From Bryobacterales bacterium (GTDB lineage Bacteria; Acidobacteriota; Terriglobia; Bryobacterales; Bryobacteraceae), in NCBI GenBank assembly GCA_016713735.1, contig JADJOP010000008.1:1-30628 (forward strand): 30,628 nucleotides of DNA, given 5' to 3'. The notes beneath the pieces were generated by a model. The model did not search any database, was not told the DNA's origin, and saw only the letters and a list, made by a program, of their open reading frames with translations. Each line of letters starts with the position of its first letter. Positions within the stretch are counted from its first letter, which is position 1. This document shows, in pieces, positions 26,430 through 30,628 of the stretch. A program made the translations under genes and the position numbers.

Positions 26430-27750
26430 ATGCGAGACGATTGGCCCCGTGAACAGGCTCGACGCTGGCGGGATCGAGGTTTGGGGGCGGCGGCGCGTTG
26501 ATGCTGCTGGGGGCGTGGCTGATGCGTCCTTACGGCAACCGCGGTGAGGCGGCAAATGCGCCATCGGTTTCTCGCCGCTGCCGGGGTGATGTGCGCGGGC
26601 TTTCTGGCGAGGACTTGGGTGCGGGCGGGTGAGCCCGGCGTGGTTCTGGATGGTGGCGGTGGCGGCCAGGCTTGCGCTGTTTGGCATGACGCCTGGGAAT
26701 GACATCTACCGCTACCTATGGGAAGGGGAGTTGCAAGGCGCCGGCTATTGTCCGTACTGCTTTGCTCCGGCGGCGATAGAGCTTGCGCCGTTACGCGATG
26801 CGCATTGGAGGATGCTGGAGCACAAGAGGTGTCCGACATCTATCCGCCACTGGCGAGCTGGTGTTCCGATTGTGACGTCGGTTTCGGCGAGCGTAGCGGC
26901 GATGAAGGCGCTGTTCGTGGCGGCGGACCTGTGTTGCGCTGCTGGCTGCTGGTACGGCGCGTTATGGAGCGGGGCTGGCGTTGGGCTACGCGTGGAATCC
27001 ACTGGTGATTTATAGCTTCTCCGGCGGAGGGCACTATGACAGCTTGTTTCTTTTGGCGATCGTGGGGGCAATCATGCAGTGGGAGGCGGCGATTCGGCCG
27101 GGCGATCTTGCGCGGCGCCTTGCTGCTGGGCGAGGGGTGGCGCTGAAGTGGCTGAGCCTGCCGCTGTTGGGTTGGGCTTTTGTCAGGAGAGCGCTGCGGT
27201 TGGATGGAGTGGAAGCGGCTTGTGGTGGTGGGAGCGGCGGCGGGAGCGCCCTTCGGCGTCGCGTGGCTTGTGGTGGCCTGGGGGAGTTGGAGCTTGGACC
27301 TCGGTCCGAGGACTTCGCAGGTTGCTCCGGAGCGCAGAGGCGTTGCCGGCGCTGGGTTCCTGGCTCCTGCCGCCCGAGCACTTGCTGAACCAGAACTCCA
27401 GTTACCTGGTGGTCTTTCTCGTCGCGGCGGCGATTCTGCTGTGGCGGCAAACGGAGATGCCACGCGCCGCGCATGTGACGTTCTCGGCGGCGTTGCTGAC
27501 GACGCCCATGTTTCCGTGCCTGGTATGGGACGTGGATCACAGCGCTGCTGGGCAACGAGGAGCCGGGCGGCGATTGCGTTGAGCCTGTCGGCGTTTGTGT
27601 ACTTCTGGCTCCATCACACGGTGGGACGCAGCCTGGCGGCATCTGGCGGCAGACGGTAAGGGAGAAAACTTTTGCTCTGGGGACCGTTTGTGATGGGGTT
27701 GATCGTGGATGAAATGGCGCGAAGGGCTCCGGAAAGAAGGGATGGCATGA
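26430..27750 (+). CDS. GT-C mannosyltransferase-like membrane protein, frameshifted
   Basis: Polytopic GT-C type transferase of about 440 residues after correction, which would use a lipid-linked sugar donor at the membrane. Visible landmarks are SPAWFWMVAVAARLALFGM, PGNDIYRYLWEGELQGAGY (acidic loop at the GT-C active site), SDIYPPLA, LKALFVAADL, YAWNPLVIYSFSGGGHYDSL, VALKWLSLPLLGWAF, LLPPEHLLNQNSSYLVVFL and ALSLSAFVYFWLHHTVG. These match the MptA/GT87-like mannosyltransferase group. Eight or so indels split it. The start (ATG 26430) is provisional; no ribosome site is seen. The end is placed at TGA 27748-27750, which overlaps the ATG of the next gene in an ATGA junction. Sugar and acceptor are unknown. 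Confidence 0.6.
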
Positions 27751-28069
27751 CACGGACACAATTTGTGCGGCTTTGGCTGGGATGGGGATTGGGCGCTTGG
27801 ACCGCGTGGGCCGGGGGCGGAGGGGAAGTTTCGTGCTCGAGGTGCGGCACCTGATTTGAGAGGATGCCGCCACTCGGTCGAGGAGGCATTGCGGAAGGTG
27901 AAGGTGTTGTGGACGTGTACGCCGACTTGCAGACAAGCGAGGTGGAGGTGATTGCGGAAAGAGGGCGCGGTGACAGCGCGTGTGCTGGATGGAGACGGTG
28001 AACCGGACAGAGGACAGTTCCACAGCTTTCAGGCGAAACTGGAAGCGCGGTCCGGAGCCGGTGGAATGA
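27747..28069 (+). CDS. Small exported protein of unknown function, frameshifted
   Basis: Not recognised. ATG 27747 lies at an ATGA junction with the GT-C gene and follows GAAAGAAGGG. The N-terminus (TQFVRLWLGWGLGAWTAWA) looks like a signal peptide or membrane anchor. After one indel it continues FVLEVRHLI, then EGVVDVYADLQTSEVEVIAE and a charged tail with FRRNWKRGPEPVE, ending in TGA 28067-28069, which overlaps the start of the DUF2064 gene (ATGA). About 107 residues after correction. The junctions at both ends argue that it is a real member of the glycosyltransferase operon; frame changes make the exact sequence uncertain. Confidence 0.4.
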
Positions 28070-28670
28070 GGGGCCAGGGCGGGCGGTCGCTTGCTGATTC
28101 TGTTTGCCAAAGCGCCGCTGGCAGGGGCGGGTGAAGACGCGACTGCTGCCCGTGCTGACGACGCAACTAAGCGGCGGATCTGCATGCGGCGCTGGTGGCG
28201 GACATGCTACGGATGTTGGGGCGTTGGCGTCGACGGTGGAGTGGAACTGCACACGGTATTGGCGACGGAGGCACTGGCCTGAGTTTGAAGGAACCGAGGG
28301 CTGCAGGCGCCGGGAGGGCTGGGCGAGAAGCTGATGGCGGCCATGGAGGCGGGTTTGTCGCATCGGGCATGAAACGGTGTTGGTGTTGCAGAGCGATTCG
28401 CCGGGGGCTGCCGTGTTCGTACGTGGAGGAGTTGTTGCGCGGGAGACCGACGCGGGGTTAGGCCGGCGGAAGATGGCGGCTACTATGGCATTCAGGCGCG
28501 CGAATGGCGGCGGGGGGGATGTTGGATGGGGTGCGGGGGTATCAACGGAGTTGAATAATGATGGCCGACACGGTGGCGGCGGTGGCCTTCAGGGGCCCGT
28601 CGGTGAGTTTGGGCAGCGGTTGGTTTGACGTCGACAGAGCCGGGCGACATGCGGAGAATGGGCGGCGTAG
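28066..28670 (+). CDS. DUF2064/TIGR04282-type glycosyltransferase-like protein, frameshifted
   Basis: Member of the DUF2064 group (rSAM/selenodomain-associated transferase 1, GT-A fold), about 200 residues. Joined frames show LLILFAKAPLAG and RVKTRLLPVLT at the nucleotide-sugar end, LGEKLMAAMEAG, a VLQSDSPG-like segment, RPAEDGGYYGIQ, and AFRGPSVSLGSGWFDVD near the end. The first Lys/Arg block and the DGGYYG motif are hallmarks of the family. At least five indels interrupt it; the stop at 28668-28670 is my best placement. It overlaps the small exported protein by four bases. Family members often occur beside TIGR04283 GT2 proteins and act on polyprenyl or small-molecule acceptors, but activity is unproven. 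Confidence 0.65.
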
Positions 28671-28719
28671 GGAACCTGGGGGAGCGGTGGCGCGGTGGCT
28701 GGAGGATGCCGATGTCCAG

Positions 28720-29461
28720 CTACGTTTGGCGCACTGGCTGGCGAGGGCCGCGGCGAAGGAAGAGGCTGCCGAGGGTCCAGAGGATTTTAGCTCCGGCGCG
28801 AATGCCGCCGAGAAGTGAACCGCCAATTTTCGAGTGGCCGCCTTTGGCGCGGAGCGATGAACGGGGAGGTCGCATTGATGCGTAGACCTTCCTCAACAGC
28901 GTGACCTGCATTTCGAGCGTCCAGCCCCAGGTTCGATCGGGCATCTGAATCCGGTCGAGCGCGTCGCGGCGGATCAGGCGGAAGGGTCCCATGTCGCGGG
29001 GGTAGCGGCGGCCCCAACCGAGGCCAGCGCCGGTGGTGGCGATGGCGTTGCCGATGCGCTGCGCTCCAACTCACGCCTGAGGCCCCCGGCGGGGGAAGAC
29101 TCCGGGCGCCGAGGACGAAGTCGAACTCGCGGGTGAGCCTGAGTACCCGGGCAGGCGGGTGAGATCCCCGTCGCTACCGTCGGCGTCGCAAAAGAGGATC
29201 CAGTCGACGGCTTCTGGGAGATCCTGCAAGTCCCGCCAGCATCGGTCGCGCCAGCCTCGGGCTGGTTCTGTGAGCACCCTCGGCGCCGCTTTGGCGTGCG
29301 ATGGCGGCGGTTGCGTCGGTGCTGCCATTGTCGACGACGCGCACATGGTGAATGCCGAAGCGCAGGAGCGCCTGCACCACGGGGGCGATGGACCCGGCCT
29401 CGTTGAGGGCGGGGATGATGGCGGCGACCACGTACCCGCGGCGCTGTGGCTGCGGGATCAT
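28720..29461 (-). CDS. GT2 glycosyltransferase (DPM1-like), frameshifted
   Basis: Cytoplasmic GT-A glycosyltransferase of family 2, about 245 residues. ATG 29461 is followed by MIPQPQRRGYVVAAIIPALN and EAGSIAPVV, then HVRVVDNGSTDATAAIARQ, the UDP/GDP-sugar binding stretch. The metal-binding motif is LFCDADGSDGDL. Downstream parts are VSWSAAHRQ (expected QRIGNAI), RDMGPFRLIRRDAL, RTWGWTLEMQV and GGHSKIGGSLLGGIRAGAKI, typical of dolichyl- or undecaprenyl-phosphate sugar transferases. About four indels interrupt it between 29060 and 29250. The gene starts close after the anti-sigma gene and points towards the DUF2064 gene, so the two converge. The donor is not determinable. Confidence 0.65.
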
Positions 29462-29474
29462 CCATGGCGTGGAC

Positions 29475-29733
29475 TCACCGTTGGGCGGCGTGTTTCGCAG
29501 CTTGTCGATAATCCGGGTTGCCAAAGCAGCTCCGTGGCCGTGCGATGATTCCTCGGCGAAGGTGGCGCACAGTTGCAAAGTCCGCATGGCGCATCTGTTC
29601 CAAATTGCCGGCGGGAGCCGGGGCACACGCCACACCATGGAGAGGTGAAGGCCGAGGTGGATTCGTTGCCAGAGGCCGGAGAGTCTGCGCCTCGCCGGAA
29701 TGGAGGAGCGGCGGTCTGTTTGCAGGTCATCAT
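29475..29733 (-). CDS. Short zf-HC2-like anti-sigma factor, frameshifted
   Basis: Small protein, about 86 residues, starting with doubled ATG at 29733/29730 (MMTCKQTA) in an ATGA junction with the sigma factor stop. Joined frames give SGEAQTLRPLA, LHLSMVWRV or WCGVCPGSRRQF around the expected H-x3-C-x2-C finger, then CATFAEES. A C-G-V-C pair is visible in one frame and the upstream His in another, separated by an indel. No membrane segment is seen, so it would be a soluble cytoplasmic anti-sigma factor. Assignment rests on position after the sigma gene and on the partial motif. The stop (TGA 29475-29477) is the best fit. Confidence 0.5.
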
Positions 29734-30328
29734 TCGGCGTTCCCCATCCTTTCCCTTTCCAGGCATTCTTGCAGGCGGTTGCGGCTTCGAAACATGGTCA
29801 CCCCCAGGTTGGTGACGGTGGGAGGTCCAGGATCTTGCTGGTGACCTCGGCGCTGGAGAGTTGCTCCATTTCCCGCAGAACAAAGACGGAGTTGAAGCGG
29901 AGAGAGGCCATCGAGGCAGTGGGCGATGGCCTCGCCGGATCTGCCGGGCCTGCTGGCGGGAGGAGGTCGGCGGGGAGGGCGCTCCACGAACCGGCCGGGA
30001 GTCGAAGCGGGACTCGAAGACAGCGTCGATGGGATCGTGCTGCTCGTCGCGGACGCGTTTCCGGCGGCGTTCCATGGTTTTGTGGTGGAGGATGCCGAAG
30101 AGCCAGGTGCTGGTTTGCGAGCGGCCTTCAAAGCGATGGAGGCTGGAGAGGAAAGTGAGGAAGACATCCTGGATAAGGTCTTCGGCCTCGTCTTCAGTGA
30201 ACCCCATGCCGCGGGCGGCGCGATAGAGCGGGCGGCTATGCTCTCGTTCACCAGCGCGGCGAGGGCTTCCGGGTCGCGGCGTTTGAGCCGGGCGAGATCG
30301 CCTGCGAGAGGCGTTTCGAAGGAGGCAT
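29730..30328 (-). CDS. ECF RNA polymerase sigma factor, frameshifted
   Basis: ECF sigma factor of about 200 residues after correction. Joined frames show SFETPLAG, DLARLKRRDPEALAALVNES and YRAARGMGFTEDEAEDLIQD followed by VFLTFLSSLHRFEGRS, STWLFGILHHKTMERRRKRV (region 2), then a Pro-rich linker, and the region-4-like FVLREMEQLSSAEV, NLGVTMFRSRNRLQECLERE. At least four indels interrupt it (near 30325, 30235, 30010-29990 and 29890-29830). ATG 30328 is the likely start. The stop TGA overlaps the anti-sigma start. It is divergent from the TIGR04283 gene, with about 140 bases of promoter region between them. Confidence 0.65.
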
Positions 30329-30469
30329 GGGAGCTGGAACAGTCCTATTCTGGCAAGACGTGGGCCGGGTGACGGTGGTGGAAAGCTGTGGGACGTGGCG
30401 GTGGGGTGTAAGAAAGAAGAGCGCCGGGTCACTCACTTTCTGCCGCGGGTGCGGGCGCGGCGGGCGAAC

Positions 30470-30628
30470 ATGATCACGGTTATCATTCCAGCATTGAACG
30501 AGGAGCGGGAAATCGCGGGACGATTGCGCGCGTGCGGGACATGGAGAGGGCGAGCGAGGTGATCGTGGTGATGGGGGCAGCCGGGATGGCGACGGTGGGC
30601 ATTGCGCGGACGATGGGCGCGGTGGTGG
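30470..30628 (+). CDS. GT2 glycosyltransferase, TIGR04283-like, 3' partial
   Basis: The gene starts at ATG 30470 and runs off the right edge. The first residues are MITVIIPALNEEREIAG, then frames joined over one or two indels give TIARVRDMERASEVIVV, GSRDGTVGIARTMGAVVV. This is the beginning of a GT-A family 2 domain and matches TIGR04283 (rSAM/selenodomain-associated transferase 2), often encoded next to DUF2064/TIGR04282 proteins such as that at 28.1 kb. Only 53 residues are visible, so the subgroup is tentative. Confidence 0.6.

Noticed and set aside
1..30628. tRNA, rRNA or insertion sequence
   Set aside because: No cloverleaf, rRNA-conserved segment, transposase motif or terminal inverted repeat was recognised by eye.

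Overview
The window is GC-rich bacterial DNA that fits Acidobacteriota, most likely a Bryobacterales/Solibacter-like organism. The reasons are an Oar-like TonB-dependent receptor with a carboxypeptidase-regulatory N-terminal domain, a high density of ECF sigma/anti-sigma pairs, secreted proteins of a style common in that group, and a membrane-anchored TPR-CHAT protein. This assignment is inferred from gene content; there is no rRNA or marker gene here.

Data quality matters for every entry. Genes from about 10 to 21 kb read nearly cleanly. Towards both ends single-base insertions and deletions, many in homopolymers, become so frequent that genes at 0-7.6 kb and 21.6-30.6 kb are only recognisable by joining two or three frames. 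The gradient suggests an under-polished contig rather than mass gene decay, so I annotate these as genes with frameshifts and give outer boundaries.

Layout. 1-1.6 kb (-): secreted proteins built from a repeated beta-rich domain. 2.0-4.5 kb (+): ECF sigma factor, membrane anti-sigma factor, secreted TIG-like protein. 4.5-7.0 kb (-): TPR-CHAT protein with signal peptide and C-terminal membrane anchor. 7.2-8.1 kb (+): DUF2892 protein and an ECF sigma factor fused to a zinc-finger anti-sigma-like domain. 8.3-11.9 kb (+): overlapping genes for a methylthioribose-kinase-like enzyme, an exported nucleoside hydrolase and a membrane-domain/GH113-like glycosidase. 11.9-16.0 kb (-): TetR regulator and four genes (AhpD-like, alpha/beta hydrolase, deiodinase-like thioredoxin-fold protein, DUF3179) behind a perfect palindromic operator. 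16.1-17.5 kb (-): ECF sigma and NrsF-like anti-sigma. 17.5-21.0 kb (-): lipoprotein, FAD oxidoreductase, polyferredoxin. 21.2-26.4 kb (+): a bufferin-type RiPP operon (precursor, MNIO/DUF692 enzyme, DUF2063 partner) whose last gene overlaps the start of a TonB-dependent receptor gene. 26.4-28.7 kb (+): GT-C mannosyltransferase-like protein, small secreted protein, DUF2064 transferase. 28.7-30.3 kb (-): GT2 glycosyltransferase, anti-sigma and ECF sigma factor. 30.47 kb to the edge (+): start of a TIGR04283-like GT2.

The most interesting unit is the bufferin operon. Its precursor has two matched CX5C blocks, its start is next to a perfect 20-bp palindrome, two strong hairpins separate precursor from enzyme, and an outer-membrane receptor appears to be translationally coupled to the maturation genes. 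The second is the sigma/anti-sigma/secreted protein cassette facing a periplasmic CHAT protein.
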